Source of the DNA: Seleniibacterium sp963677135 | GTDB lineage: Bacteria > Desulfobacterota > Desulfuromonadia > Desulfuromonadales > Geopsychrobacteraceae | Assembly (NCBI GenBank): GCA_963677135.2 | Contig: CAXXLS010000018.1 | Coordinates: 62,001 to 126,000, forward strand | Direction: 5' to 3' | Length of the DNA stretch: 64,000 bases | Shown: positions 32,883-41,950 of the stretch, piece after piece | Layout: each line of letters begins with the position of its first letter | How positions within the stretch are numbered: the first letter of the stretch is position 1 | The notes under the pieces: model-generated | Told to the model about the DNA's origin: nothing | What the model saw: the letters and a program-made list of their open reading frames with translations, nothing else | The model's database searches: none | Program-made: the position numbers and the translations under genes

Positions 32883-33884
32883 TTAAAAGCGTTGCGACAA
32901 CGGAATCAGCCGAACATAGTCGCGATAGCTCAGGACGCTGTCCCAGTGGCCGCTGAGCATTCCGATCGCCACCCCGGCGGCAAACACGGCGAGGACCAGC
33001 AGCATAAAGCCCCACCCCGGCAGCCCGATCCCGGCCAGACGCATTTTCAGGGCGCCCGGCTCGGGGCAGCTGCTGACACAGCTCAGACAGCCGGTACATT
33101 CCATCGAGGTGACCGAGGTCCTGGCGGAGACCCTGATTGATGCCGGGCAGGCATGATCACAGCGGCCGCAGGCCGTACAGCTGCTCCGGTCCCGGGAGAT
33201 CCTGCTCGGGCTCAGCCGGCTGAAAAAGCCGAGCAGGGCTCCGTAGGGACAGAGATAACGGCACCAGAACTGGCGGATCGCGAAAGAGAGCAGCGTCAGC
33301 AAAAGGACGATTCCCAGTGTCATACCCGTCGGAGAGGTGAAAAAATGCAGCATTTTTACGTCGCTCAGAGCCCAGTAGGGGGAGGAGAGGAAACCCGCCA
33401 GGGCCGGGCCCGGCATATCGACCAGGATCAGTTTTATAAAGAACGCAAGCAACAGATATTTCAGCCCTCGCAAAGAACGGTCGAGCCAGGGCCAGAGCCG
33501 CACGCGGACGCCGCTCAAGGTCTCCTGACCGCGCCAGAGCCATTCACTCAGGGCGCCGACCGGGCAGATCCAGGAACAGAATGATTTACGGGTCAGCAAC
33601 GCCAGGGCCAGAAAGGTCAGCAACAGGATCAGTGCCGCCGGGTGGACGGGATCGATATAGCCGTTGACCAACCAGTTTTTCAAGCTGACCAGGGCGCCGA
33701 TGGGAAGAAAGGCGTCAACTCCCGGAGGGCGCTCGACCAACGGCCGGCTGCCGCGGCTGATGAAATGATCAACAAACGCGGCCAGTCTGACACCGAGGTA
33801 GAGACACCATGACAGAAAGGCGATCTGCACCAGGTTGCGGATGAGAAGGATTCGGGTTTCGAGCAGGTTTAGAACGTTCGACAT
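32883..33884 (-). CDS. NapH/NosR-like 4Fe-4S membrane protein
   Basis: The 333-residue protein has about six membrane helices, two CxxxCP motifs at the membrane surface (SFCSWICPVGALSEW and FWCRYLCPYGALLGF), and a cytoplasmic ferredoxin-like part with two 4Fe-4S sites (CTACGRCDHACPA and CTGCLSCVSSCPEP). This is the NapH/NosR/CcoG-type quinol or electron-relay architecture. No periplasmic reductase, cytochrome or NapG is adjacent, so the partner is missing from the window. ATG 33884 was chosen because the in-frame codon at 33890 is a TTG with no ribosome binding site. Confidence 0.88.
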   Translation of the reverse strand: MSNVLNLLETRILLIRNLVQIAFLSWCLYLGVRLAAFVDHFISRGSRPLVERPPGVDAFLPIGALVSLKNWLVNGYIDPVHPAALILLLTFLALALLTRKSFCSWICPVGALSEWLWRGQETLSGVRVRLWPWLDRSLRGLKYLLLAFFIKLILVDMPGPALAGFLSSPYWALSDVKMLHFFTSPTGMTLGIVLLLTLLSFAIRQFWCRYLCPYGALLGFFSRLSPSRISRDRSSCTACGRCDHACPASIRVSARTSVTSMECTGCLSCVSSCPEPGALKMRLAGIGLPGWGFMLLVLAVFAAGVAIGMLSGHWDSVLSYRDYVRLIPLSQRF

Positions 33885-34184
33885 GGCCAATTCGCTGCAG
33901 AAATGTCAGGTATCAGATATGTTTATGTGATACTGCAAAACGGCCGGCTTGGCCAGAGGAATGATGATGACGGTGGCGGTTCCGGGTCGATTTTGCGCAA
34001 CCCCCGCCTGGCCCGTCAGACATATGCGCAGGGTTCCGGTGCGGGTTTGAACAGGGCGCGCCCTTATTTCCGGGACGCCGGGAGGGAGCGTCCGCGGGCG
34101 GCTTATTTTACCGGATGCCTTTTATTCTCCGTCGGTTGCGATATGCTTTCAGGTGTTATGAACCTTTTCTTTATGGACGTTTGC
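33885..34184. other. Divergent intergenic region, NapH-like gene and binding-protein gene
   Basis: No gene is supported here. A dyad GTATCA-N12-TGATAC lies at 33910-33933, close to the NapH-like start, and may be a regulator site. The remainder is GC-rich without further signals I can name. Confidence 0.5.
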
Positions 34185-35174
34185 ATGCAACGGCGACCCA
34201 ACCTTCCCGGTCTGTTTATTCTGCTGCTGGTTCTGCTCTGCTGGCCTTTGGCCTCCGCTCATGCTCAGGGGCGCTGGTACGGGATCCTGGGAAAAAGTTC
34301 CGATGATCCCAATTTTGTCGATGTCGCTTCCGGATGTCAGCAGGCGGCTAAAGAGCAGGGCGACGTCTGCGCCCTGCTCGAAGTGCCCGGGCCGGCGACT
34401 CCGCGGCCCCAGGTGTCGGCTCTGCAGCAGACCCTGGCGACCCGAAAATTTGACGCGTTTGCCGTTTCGGTCGTCCTGTCCGCTCCCCTCGCCAACACGG
34501 TTCGAAGCGCCGTGAACGTGCCGGTGATCACCTTTGACTCGCCCTTCGCAGTCGATGACCGGGACGCGAGTCTCGCCTATGTCGGGAGCGACAATGTCTC
34601 CTTCGGCCGCGACCTTGCGCGCCTGGCCAAACAGATCAAGCCGCAGGGTGGTCGTATCGTTCTGATGTCGGCTTCTCACGACCCGAACCTTGAACAGCGG
34701 CTCGTCGGGATCCGGCGTGAATTGAGCGGGGACGACAACTTTCCCGGCGAACGGCGCCTGCAGGGGGAGAATGGCTGGACCGAGATTGTCAGGTCTCCGT
34801 GGCAGACCGGCGATCAGATTGACAGAACCATGGATCAGCTGGTGTTCAGTCTGAAGGAGTTCGATGTCGATGTGATCCTGTCGGTTGGCCACTGGCCGGT
34901 CATTCAGCCGGAAAAATACCGGCAGGCGGTCCGCCCCTACTCTGGAATGCTGCGGGCCCGTGACTGTGCGGTGATCGCCGGGGTTGGAAAAATCTCCACC
35001 GGAATCCGGGCGCTGCTTGATGACGGCCTGGTGGCCGGGGTCGTCAGTATTGATTTTCCCGAGATCGGACGCAAGGTCTACGGGGTGCTGGACGGCATCC
35101 TGGAGGGGAGGGAGGTGCCCGCGGCGACCTACGTTCCAAATCGAATGGTCACCGGGCATGACGGTGCCCGGTGA
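34185..35174 (+). CDS. Periplasmic sugar-binding-type (LacI/RbsB fold) protein
   Basis: From ATG 34185 the 329-residue product starts with a signal peptide (MQRRPNLPGLFILLLVLLCW then SAHAQ). Its body has the type I periplasmic binding fold of RbsB/TorT proteins: GILGKSSDDPNFVDVASGCQ, VPVITFDSPFAV, YVGSDNVSFGRDLARLAKQI and VVSIDFPEIGRKVYGVLDG. No ABC transporter or kinase is nearby, so it may feed a transporter or a sensor kinase elsewhere (TorT-like roles are known). Several in-frame ATGs (34143, 34158, 34173) lie upstream and none has a strong ribosome binding site; 34185 gives the best signal peptide. Confidence 0.8.
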   Translation: MQRRPNLPGLFILLLVLLCWPLASAHAQGRWYGILGKSSDDPNFVDVASGCQQAAKEQGDVCALLEVPGPATPRPQVSALQQTLATRKFDAFAVSVVLSAPLANTVRSAVNVPVITFDSPFAVDDRDASLAYVGSDNVSFGRDLARLAKQIKPQGGRIVLMSASHDPNLEQRLVGIRRELSGDDNFPGERRLQGENGWTEIVRSPWQTGDQIDRTMDQLVFSLKEFDVDVILSVGHWPVIQPEKYRQAVRPYSGMLRARDCAVIAGVGKISTGIRALLDDGLVAGVVSIDFPEIGRKVYGVLDGILEGREVPAATYVPNRMVTGHDGAR

Positions 35175-35244
35175 AAGCGGCCCCGGGCTTGTTGGTTCCA
35201 CTCGTTGCGATGCCGCAGGGACCACCGGAGGCGGCCTGCGCTAT

Positions 35245-35898
35245 TCAGGACAGGGCTTTTTCGATATCGTCGGACTTCCCGATAAAGATCAGCACGTCGC
35301 TGTTTTTGATCAGATGGTCCGGTGGGGGCGCAGCGATGAAGCTGTCCGTCAGGACGTCCTTGATCGCAATCACGGTCACATGGTACTTCCTGCGCAGGTT
35401 GAGCTCGGCCAGGGTTTTCCCGATATAGGATTTCGGCGGTTCCGATTCCGACAGGGAATATTCCTCGGCCAGAGGGATGAACTCGAGGATGTTGGGGCTG
35501 GTCAGGTTGTGGGCGAGCCGCTTCGCCATCTCTTTTTCCGGGTAGATGACCTCCGTGGCACCGATGCGCTCAAGGATCCTGCCGTGGTCCTCGTTTACGG
35601 CCTTGGCCAGAATCCGCTTGACCTTGAGCTCTTTCAGGTAGAGGGTCACCAGGCTGGCCAGATGAGAGTGTTCCCCCATGGAGACGATGACAGCGTCCAT
35701 GTCGGCGACCCCCTGGCTGCTTAAAAACTCCTTGTTGGCGGCATCGCTCAATACCGCGTAGCTGCAGATGTCCTTGATGGCCTGAACCTTGTTCTTGTCG
35801 ACATCGACGGCGATCACCTCATGGCCCGCTTCATACAGACTGCTGACCACGTGGTAACCGAAATTGCCCAGACCAATGACACAGAATTTCTTTTTCAT
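35245..35898 (-). CDS. Potassium uptake regulatory subunit (KtrA/TrkA type)
   Basis: The 217-residue protein has an N-terminal RCK/TrkA-N NAD(H) or nucleotide-binding fold (VIGLGNFGYHVVSSLYEAGH then VIAVDVDKNKV) and a C-terminal TrkA-C domain (about residues 140-217) that could bind c-di-AMP or other ligands. It gates the TrkH/KtrB-type channel encoded 16 bases upstream in the same operon. Single-RCK length (about 220) fits KtrA rather than the tandem TrkA (about 460). Confidence 0.92.
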   Translation of the reverse strand: MKKKFCVIGLGNFGYHVVSSLYEAGHEVIAVDVDKNKVQAIKDICSYAVLSDAANKEFLSSQGVADMDAVIVSMGEHSHLASLVTLYLKELKVKRILAKAVNEDHGRILERIGATEVIYPEKEMAKRLAHNLTSPNILEFIPLAEEYSLSESEPPKSYIGKTLAELNLRRKYHVTVIAIKDVLTDSFIAAPPPDHLIKNSDVLIFIGKSDDIEKALS

Positions 35899-35914
35899 GA
35901 AGTCTCTCTCCCGA

Positions 35915-37324
35915 TCAGCCGATCATGATGTTTTCTTCGGCATAGCTTGCCCGGTAGCTTCTGGTGCGGCCTGCGATGGCAAAGGCCATGGTCAGCAGCC
36001 CGACCCGGCCGGCGAACATCAGCAGGATGATGATAACCTTGCCCGCGCCGGTCAGCGCCCCGGTGGCGCCGATGGACAGTCCGGTGGTGGAAAAGGCCGA
36101 GAAGGTCTCGAAGAGGTATTCCAGGAACTGCCTGCGGTTCTCGTGGGCAAGGTCGTGATTCTGGACGATCAGCAGGGCAAACAAGGCCATGCCGATCAGG
36201 ATGATCGCCAGCATGACCAGCGCCAGGGCTTTGTTGACGACATCTTCGGGGATCGTCCGGCGGAAGACGCTGGTTGTCTGGCGGCCCTTGAGGCGGCTGA
36301 CGAAGATGGCAAAGAACAGGGCGACGCTGGTTGTTTTGACCCCGCCGCCCGCCGATCCCGGAGAGGCGCCGATGAACATCAGGAAGATGATCAGAAACAG
36401 GGTCGGAACCTGCAGGAGACTGAGGTCGATGGTATTGAACCCGGCAGTTCTTGCCGTGATGGACTGAAACAGGGCCGTCCATACTTTTTCACCAAAGGGC
36501 ATGCGGGCAAATGCCTGGCTGTTTTCCAGCAGGCCGATGGCCAGTGCTCCGGCCAGGATCAGGGTCGCGGTGGTCAGCAGCACGATCTTGGTGTGAAGAG
36601 ACAGGCGTTTCGGTCTCTTTTCCGGTTTGCGCAGGCCGTAGCCGAACTGCAAAAGCTCGCGGATGACGAGAAATCCGATGCCGCCCAGAACAATCAGCAG
36701 CATCAGGGTCAGGTTGACCAGGGGGGTGCTCCTGAAGGAGATCATGCTGTCGGAAAAGAGGGAAAAGCCGGCATTGCAAAAAGCCGATACGGAATGAAAT
36801 GCGGCACTGTAGAGTCCCGGCCAGAAGCCCAGCTTCGGTACGAACGCGCACGCCAGCAGAACGGTTCCCGCCGCTTCAATGACGAGAGTCATCAGAATGA
36901 TGTCGCGGATCAGTTCCCGCCAGGAACTCAGGGGCGTATGCAGCAGGGTTTCATTGATGATCCAGCGGCCGCGAATACTGACGCCGACTTTGAGATAGAT
37001 AAACAGGTAGACGGAGAAGGTGGTGATGCCGAGGCCGCCGATCTGGATCAGGGCAAGAACGACAACCTGCCCGAAACCGCTGAGCCGGGTCCCGATGTCA
37101 ATGACGGAGAGCCCGGTGACGCATTGGGCCGAGGTTGCGGTGAACAGGGCGTCAACAAAGGAAAGCGGCTCCTGCCTGGCGGCCAGTGGGGTCATCAGCA
37201 GCAGGGTGCCGGCAAGGATGACCAACGCATAGGAGAGCATCAGGACCTGAGCCGGGGAAAGCTCTTTCATATTGCCCCATGCAGGACCTCTTCCCGGCTT
37301 GTGATAGTTTGGAATTCGTTTCAT
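35915..37324 (-). CDS. Potassium transporter, TrkH/KtrB type
   Basis: The 469-residue membrane protein contains the repeated M1-P-M2 pore pattern of Trk/Ktr channels: FTATSAQCVTGLSVIDIGTR, FHSVSAFCNAGFSLFSDSM, SITARTAGFNTIDLSLLQVP and FSAFSTTGLSIGATGALTGA, each with the selectivity-filter glycine. The third reads TARTAGFN. It moves K+ inward using sodium or membrane potential and pairs with the KtrA-type subunit downstream. An N-terminal basic segment (MKRIPNYHKPGRGPAW) precedes the first helix. No c-di-AMP riboswitch was recognised in the 160 bases upstream. Confidence 0.93.
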   Translation of the reverse strand: MKRIPNYHKPGRGPAWGNMKELSPAQVLMLSYALVILAGTLLLMTPLAARQEPLSFVDALFTATSAQCVTGLSVIDIGTRLSGFGQVVVLALIQIGGLGITTFSVYLFIYLKVGVSIRGRWIINETLLHTPLSSWRELIRDIILMTLVIEAAGTVLLACAFVPKLGFWPGLYSAAFHSVSAFCNAGFSLFSDSMISFRSTPLVNLTLMLLIVLGGIGFLVIRELLQFGYGLRKPEKRPKRLSLHTKIVLLTTATLILAGALAIGLLENSQAFARMPFGEKVWTALFQSITARTAGFNTIDLSLLQVPTLFLIIFLMFIGASPGSAGGGVKTTSVALFFAIFVSRLKGRQTTSVFRRTIPEDVVNKALALVMLAIILIGMALFALLIVQNHDLAHENRRQFLEYLFETFSAFSTTGLSIGATGALTGAGKVIIILLMFAGRVGLLTMAFAIAGRTRSYRASYAEENIMIG

Positions 37325-37487
37325 CGGACCTGTCTATCGCCTGTCTGCGGTGAAGAAAAACGGCTCCGGCCAGGTTCTCATCACCCTTCCGCAGGTATTC
37401 TTGCGGCCAGAAAATCGTTGCCGCGCTGATGCATCCAAGCTTAAAAAGATCTTTTTGTCAATACGGGATCAGCCCCTGTCCCCCGGC

Positions 37488-38039
37488 TCAACAGGAGAGA
37501 TAACGGCTGTACTCCCTGATTTTCAGCGCCAGACGCGAGGCCAGCAGGTCACTGGCAGAGCCCAGTTCCCGCAGGATCTCCTTCGCCTCGGACCGGTAGC
37601 CAGCGATTCTGGCATGGTTCCAGTGGGTGGGGGGCGGTTGCAGGTTGGTGATCCGGTCGGCGAGTTTGACCATCCAGATCTCCCGCGGTTGCTCCCTGAT
37701 GCGTTTCAGGCTGTCCCTCATCTGCGCGGTTTTGGTTGGCAGATCTTTGTTCTTGGTCAGGGCGAGGACGCCGTCCGCGACGCTGCCGCCAAATTCGGCG
37801 GCAATGTCCTGGTAGCTGCAAACCGTGTCTTCGATGGTGTCATGAAGCAGGGCGCACTGAACGGCCAGATCAGGTCTGGCGGCCAGGACATCGCTGGCCA
37901 GAGCGGTTGTCACTTCCATGGCGACCAGCCCGACATGGTTGATATAGGGGGCCTGCGATCCCGGCACCAGCTGGGTACCGTGAGCTTTGGTCGCAAAATT
38001 CCAGGCTTTGATGTAACTGTCCGGACTCCACAGGGTCAT
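37488..38039 (-). CDS. HD domain protein, small alarmone hydrolase-like
   Basis: The 183-residue protein carries an HD-type metal site: INHVGLVAMEV (first His), LLHDTIEDTVCS (HD followed by the ED motif) and VKLADRITNLQP (last Asp). The same HDTxED and KLADRxxNL series is found in the hydrolase domain of RelA/SpoT proteins and in the stand-alone MESH1/SAH enzymes. It would therefore break (p)ppGpp to GDP/GTP and pyrophosphate. No synthetase or TGS domain is present. The gene sits between KtrB and DUF2284, with no clear tie to either. A different HD phosphohydrolase substrate is possible. Confidence 0.82.
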   Translation of the reverse strand: MTLWSPDSYIKAWNFATKAHGTQLVPGSQAPYINHVGLVAMEVTTALASDVLAARPDLAVQCALLHDTIEDTVCSYQDIAAEFGGSVADGVLALTKNKDLPTKTAQMRDSLKRIREQPREIWMVKLADRITNLQPPPTHWNHARIAGYRSEAKEILRELGSASDLLASRLALKIREYSRYLSC

Positions 38040-38067
38040 GTCTTCTGCTTTCTTGATCTTTTCAGGT

Positions 38068-38664
38068 TCAGGAGCGGCTGTTGTGTCCCTTGCCGAGCAG
38101 GACCAGAGCGGCGACCCAGGAAAGATTGGCCTGGTCGGCAGGCTGACGGCTGTCGAGAAACGTCGCCGGCCATTTGCAGGTCGTCATCAGGGCGAGCAGA
38201 TCGACACCGAACCCCGACATCGACGGGCGGGCTTTGGCGGGGTGGCGGCACGTTGCGTTCCGGGCGAGTACGGCACAGTCCGGCTCCTGGCTGCAGAACA
38301 GTCGCCGGCACGAGCCGCCGGCGAAGGCATGGGCCTCCGGCCAGCCGTTTTCGACGGCGGTTCGTTCCAGGGCCGCGGCAATGTCCTGCAACCTTCTGAA
38401 CACCTCGACGCGCCGTTCCGTGAGCAGGTCTTCTTCCGGCACGTCCTGGCGGATCACCAGGGCCTGGTTGCAGCGCCGCTGCAGGCGCTGAAAACCCGGG
38501 GGACCGGAAACATAGGGCGGGCAGGTCGGGGCCAGTCCGTACTCGTGGCAGCTGTCTGGGCTGCAGAGCGCCGCCAGGTCGGGACGGGTGCGGATCTGGT
38601 CGGCAGGGATCAGGCAGGCCCTGCTGACTCCTGCCGCGAAGGCCTCGGCCACAAGGTCAATCAT
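38068..38664 (-). CDS. DUF2284 domain metal-binding protein
   Basis: The 198-residue protein has nine cysteines including CSPDSCHEYG, APTCPPYV, GGSCRRLFCSQEPDC and ATCRHP. These match the DUF2284 family, predicted to bind a metal or iron-sulfur cluster (the CxxYGxxxxCPP pattern). No biochemical role is established. It ends 28 bases before the HD gene starts, so they may be cotranscribed. Codon use and composition resemble the surroundings. Confidence 0.85.
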   Translation of the reverse strand: MIDLVAEAFAAGVSRACLIPADQIRTRPDLAALCSPDSCHEYGLAPTCPPYVSGPPGFQRLQRRCNQALVIRQDVPEEDLLTERRVEVFRRLQDIAAALERTAVENGWPEAHAFAGGSCRRLFCSQEPDCAVLARNATCRHPAKARPSMSGFGVDLLALMTTCKWPATFLDSRQPADQANLSWVAALVLLGKGHNSRS

Positions 38665-38708
38665 GGTCCATATTCCATGTTATCGGGCGAATCCTCATGG
38701 TTTTTTGC

Positions 38709-40091
38709 TTATCTGCGGGCGGCCAGAAAATCCGTTCCCGGGACCTGGTCCGATTCGCGTCGCAGATCCATGCTGTTGATGATATGCCAAGAGTAGACCA
38801 TTCCGGTGCTCGCCGCAATGATGTCGGTGAGCAGGCGGGCCGTGAACAGGCCGGGAAGCCCTCCTATCTTTGAACCGAAATAAGACAGGGGAACCAGGAG
38901 CACAAAGGTTCTGAACAGGTTCAGAAGGGCGGAGGACAGGGGCTTCTGAACCCCGGTCAGACAGAAGGTGCTGTAGCGGAAAGCTTCCGCCATGCCATAG
39001 CCGAAGCAGACAATCCGCAGGTACATGACCATGATTCTGACCACCTCGGGGTCGTCGGAAAACAGTCCGGCCATGGCCGGGGCGAACAAAAAGAATAAAA
39101 TCGTCGTGCCCATGCCGTACAGCAATGCGAACCGGCGGGTGGTTCGCTGAGCCTCGACAATGCGGTCGGCGGAACCGGCTCCGTAATTCTGGGCGACGAA
39201 TGGTACCAGCGACATGCCGATCGACATGGGAATCATGAAGGCGAACATTTCCAGCCGGCTGGTGGCCCCGGTGGCGGCAACCGCGACCGCACCGTAACCG
39301 GCGATCATCCTGGTGACCAGGGCCATGGAGAGGGGGGTCAGCAGATTGCTCAGAATGCTGGGGACCCCGAGCCTCAATATTCTCCGCCAGGAATCGACCA
39401 GGCAGGAGAGTTGCGGTCGCTGCCAGTGAATCAGCCGGTGTTTCCTGGTCAGGATGGCCAGGGGATGCAGGAGCGCGAAAGATTGCGCCAGGACCGTCGC
39501 CAGCGCCGCTCCCGAAATGCCCATGGCCGGGATCACGCCCCAGCCGAAAATCATGATCGGGTCGAGGACCAGGTTGAGGAGGGTGCCCGTCACCATGGCC
39601 ATACTGGCCGACGTGGTATCGCCGGTTCCCATCAGGATCTGGGTCATCATGGAGGGGACCGCCATGACGATGGCCCCGCCATACCAGATCCGCATGTATT
39701 GGGTGACCATGGCCAGCACCTCATTGTCCGCCCCGAGGGCCGAAAACAGGGGCTTTACGGTGATGTGACCGAGGACCATGATAACCGCTGAAAACAGGAC
39801 CGACAGCAGCAGGGCGTGAGAGGTCAGGCGGGCGGCGTTGCGGTGATCGCCGCGGCCGATGGCGTGGGCGACGATCGCCAGGGCTCCGGTTCCCAGCCCC
39901 ATGGTGATAAAGCGCAGGATCATGACCACCGGGAAGGTGAAGGCCATGGCCGCCAGCGGAATCGTTCCCAACCGGGAGACAAACCAGGTGTCGGTCAGGT
40001 TATAGGCGTTGATGGCGAAGGTGCCTGCCAGCATGGGCACAGCCATCCGCAGCAGGGTTGTCGTGACGGTATGTTCGGTTAAGCGACTCAT
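38709..40091 (-). CDS. MATE family efflux transporter
   Basis: The 460-residue protein has twelve membrane helices in two MatE halves: LLRMAVPMLAGTFAINAYNL and TWFVSRLGTIPLAAMAF in the first, ILRLGVPSILSNLLTPLSMA and VAVAATGATSRLEMFAFM in the second. It is a complete NorM/DinF-superfamily drug or metabolite exporter, distinct in sequence from the fragment at 1-337. It lies 44 bases before the DUF2284 gene on the same strand and probably has its own promoter in the 320-base upstream region. Confidence 0.9.
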   Translation of the reverse strand: MSRLTEHTVTTTLLRMAVPMLAGTFAINAYNLTDTWFVSRLGTIPLAAMAFTFPVVMILRFITMGLGTGALAIVAHAIGRGDHRNAARLTSHALLLSVLFSAVIMVLGHITVKPLFSALGADNEVLAMVTQYMRIWYGGAIVMAVPSMMTQILMGTGDTTSASMAMVTGTLLNLVLDPIMIFGWGVIPAMGISGAALATVLAQSFALLHPLAILTRKHRLIHWQRPQLSCLVDSWRRILRLGVPSILSNLLTPLSMALVTRMIAGYGAVAVAATGATSRLEMFAFMIPMSIGMSLVPFVAQNYGAGSADRIVEAQRTTRRFALLYGMGTTILFFLFAPAMAGLFSDDPEVVRIMVMYLRIVCFGYGMAEAFRYSTFCLTGVQKPLSSALLNLFRTFVLLVPLSYFGSKIGGLPGLFTARLLTDIIAASTGMVYSWHIINSMDLRRESDQVPGTDFLAARR

Positions 40092-40414
40092 GGTTTTCTC
40101 GTCGTTTTCAATCTCGTCCCGGGCGTCTTGTTGCGGTTGTCAACAGCGACCGGGAAGGCGTCTGCTCTCAGCTCCTATCGCGCACGGCTACGACGGTAGC
40201 CTGGCTGATACACGGGGCGTGGGAAAGCTAATTATGTGATAAACAGGCGATCTCAAACAGGTCTGTCGATGGCAGGGTCGCAGGGTGCGACCGGGGGACG
40301 TGTCTCTTTTGCCTTGTTATTTTTCGACTATACGACCGGGATGACGGGGCTGTCAATGTTGAGCCCCTCGGCCCGCTCTTCCTTCTTGGAATGGCAGCAC
40401 CGGCTTCTTTTCGT
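40092..40414. other. Intergenic region upstream of MATE gene
   Basis: These 323 bases carry no supported gene. A GGGGCT/AGCCCC hairpin (40346-40351 with 40362-40367) lies downstream of the SDR gene and may end its transcript; no T-run follows it. The MATE promoter should lie here, but I cannot place it. Confidence 0.5.
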
Positions 40415-41062
40415 TCAGCCGTGGTATCTGGCCAATTCCTCCGCGAGTGCGAGATTCCCCTGGCACAGATCGATGACCTGACCCTTGACATGGTCATTGA
40501 GGAGGCAGTAACGGACTGCGGCTGCGACATCGGCGCGGGGAATGACCCGTGCATCCGGGGACCGGGGCCTGTCAGTCCGGATCCTCCCGGTCCCCGGCTC
40601 GTTGGTCAGGCGGGCAGGTCTGAGGATCGTATAGGAAAGGCCGCTGTTCTTGAGGTACTCGTCCGCGGCAAACTTGGCCACCAGGTAGGGCTTGATGGCA
40701 ACCGGTCCGGTATCGGGGTTGTGACAATTGAAGCTGCTGATCATGATGAAATGATCGATGCCTGCAGCTTTCGCGAAATCGATACTTTTCATGGCGCCCC
40801 ACAAGTCAACCAAAAGGGTTTTATCCGGTCCTGTCGCCGCCCCGGACCCGGCGCTAAAAACAACTTTGCCGCAGTCTGCGAACAGGCTGCTGAAATCTTC
40901 TTCAAGATCACCAATGACGGTTTCCGCCTCCATGGCCGCGAAAATATCCTGCTGTTCAGGTCTGCGGATCATGGCCCGTACCGGAAGGTCCTCCCTGGCG
41001 AGCAGTCTCACCAGCAGCTGCCCTATCTGACCGTGGGCACCGATCACAAGCGTTTTTTGCAT
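40415..41062 (-). CDS. NAD(P)-binding atypical short-chain dehydrogenase
   Basis: The 215-residue protein starts MQKTLVIGAHGQIGQLLVRL, with the GxxGxxG nucleotide-binding loop at residues 8-14, and includes VVFSAGSGAATGPDKTLLVD and HFIMISSFNC, followed by VAKFAADEYLKNSGLSYTIL. It lacks a standard YxxxK and resembles the SDR_a5/YwnB atypical group, often annotated as NAD(P)H-binding. GGAG and GGGAT precede ATG 41062. The substrate is unknown. It is divergent from the DUF4405 gene. Confidence 0.85.
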   Translation of the reverse strand: MQKTLVIGAHGQIGQLLVRLLAREDLPVRAMIRRPEQQDIFAAMEAETVIGDLEEDFSSLFADCGKVVFSAGSGAATGPDKTLLVDLWGAMKSIDFAKAAGIDHFIMISSFNCHNPDTGPVAIKPYLVAKFAADEYLKNSGLSYTILRPARLTNEPGTGRIRTDRPRSPDARVIPRADVAAAVRYCLLNDHVKGQVIDLCQGNLALAEELARYHG

Positions 41063-41284
41063 ATCCCGTCTCCGTGTTATCAAGGTGATTGCGACCCGTT
41101 CATTGTAGCACAGGCGTCGGGAGTTGGAACAACAGGTGGCGCTGAAATCTTGCCGCCTATCAACTTTACATATATTTGCAGAGACTTAACCCAAGTATAC
41201 AAAAGAGGCTCTATACTGCGATGCAGGTTTCGCGCGATATCGAAAAAAATACCACTTCTAATTTTCTGGTCAAGGAGACGAGAG

Positions 41285-41773
41285 ATGAATCAAAAAAGAC
41301 CACAAAGGTACTGGATAACCCCTCTGACACTGGGTAGTTTTATGCTCTGTGCCGGTTCCGGAATTCTGCTGTTTTTCCATATCAATATCGGGCTTGTCAA
41401 ATTGGCGCATCAGTGGCTCAGTTGGATTTTCGTGATCGGAGCGGGCCTGCATGTGGCCGTGAATCGGAAACCGTTGGGCACGACCATTGTCAAGCCGACA
41501 GGGGCTCTGATCGTGATGCTTTTTCTGGTGGTCATGTCCCTGTCTTTCATGCCTCTGGTCGAACAACCGCAATCTCCGGTGAAAAAGGCCATGGCGCTGG
41601 TCGTGGATCTGCCTCTCCGTACTCTGGCAGAGGTCAGCGGCAGAACCGACGAAGAACTGTCGGCCATTTTGGCAGGGCATGGCATCAAGGTGGCCGACCA
41701 GGCGCAGACTCTCAGTGCTCTGGCCCGGGAGAATCACCAGAGTCCGACCGCTCTGCTGCAGTATCTGTTCTGA
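41285..41773 (+). CDS. DUF4405 membrane protein
   Basis: AAGGAG nine bases before ATG 41285 gives a 162-residue protein. The first 100 residues hold three membrane helices with conserved His in LAHQWLSWIFVIGAGLHVAVNRKP, the cytochrome b-like DUF4405 pattern. The His residues could bind haem, but this is inferred from the family. The C-terminal 60 residues (LAEVSGRTDEELSAILAGHG, then LSALARENHQSP) are soluble, with helical repeats. A cysteine in SFMLCAGSG lies in the first helix. It stands alone before the Hsp20 operon's terminator. Confidence 0.8.
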   Translation: MNQKRPQRYWITPLTLGSFMLCAGSGILLFFHINIGLVKLAHQWLSWIFVIGAGLHVAVNRKPLGTTIVKPTGALIVMLFLVVMSLSFMPLVEQPQSPVKKAMALVVDLPLRTLAEVSGRTDEELSAILAGHGIKVADQAQTLSALARENHQSPTALLQYLF

Positions 41774-41883
41774 TTTCAAGCTGACGCGGGTCTCTTGGCA
41801 GCATTTGTCGTCGCGTCGGCGAGGAGGCATCGGTCTGGCTTGAGGACCTCTCAGCAGAAGGGGATCTTTTCAGTGGCGCCGTC

Positions 41884-41912
41884 AAAAAAAATGCCCCTGG
41901 TTTCCCAGGGGC
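41884..41912 (-). terminator. Intrinsic terminator of the hsp20 operon
   Basis: GCCCCTGG (41893-41900) pairs with CCAGGGGC (41905-41912) around TTTC. On the minus strand it is followed within two bases by eight T's (41884-41891 as A's on plus). It is 40 bases past the second hsp20 stop. Confidence 0.88.
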
Positions 41913-41950
41913 GCACAAAGGAGGGTACGAGATGTATGTGATCCGCGTTG

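Noticed and set aside
35864..37429. Plus-strand frame of 521 codons opposite the Ktr genes
   Set aside because: It overlaps two clear potassium-transport genes and has a Gly/Gln/Asp-rich nonsense composition.
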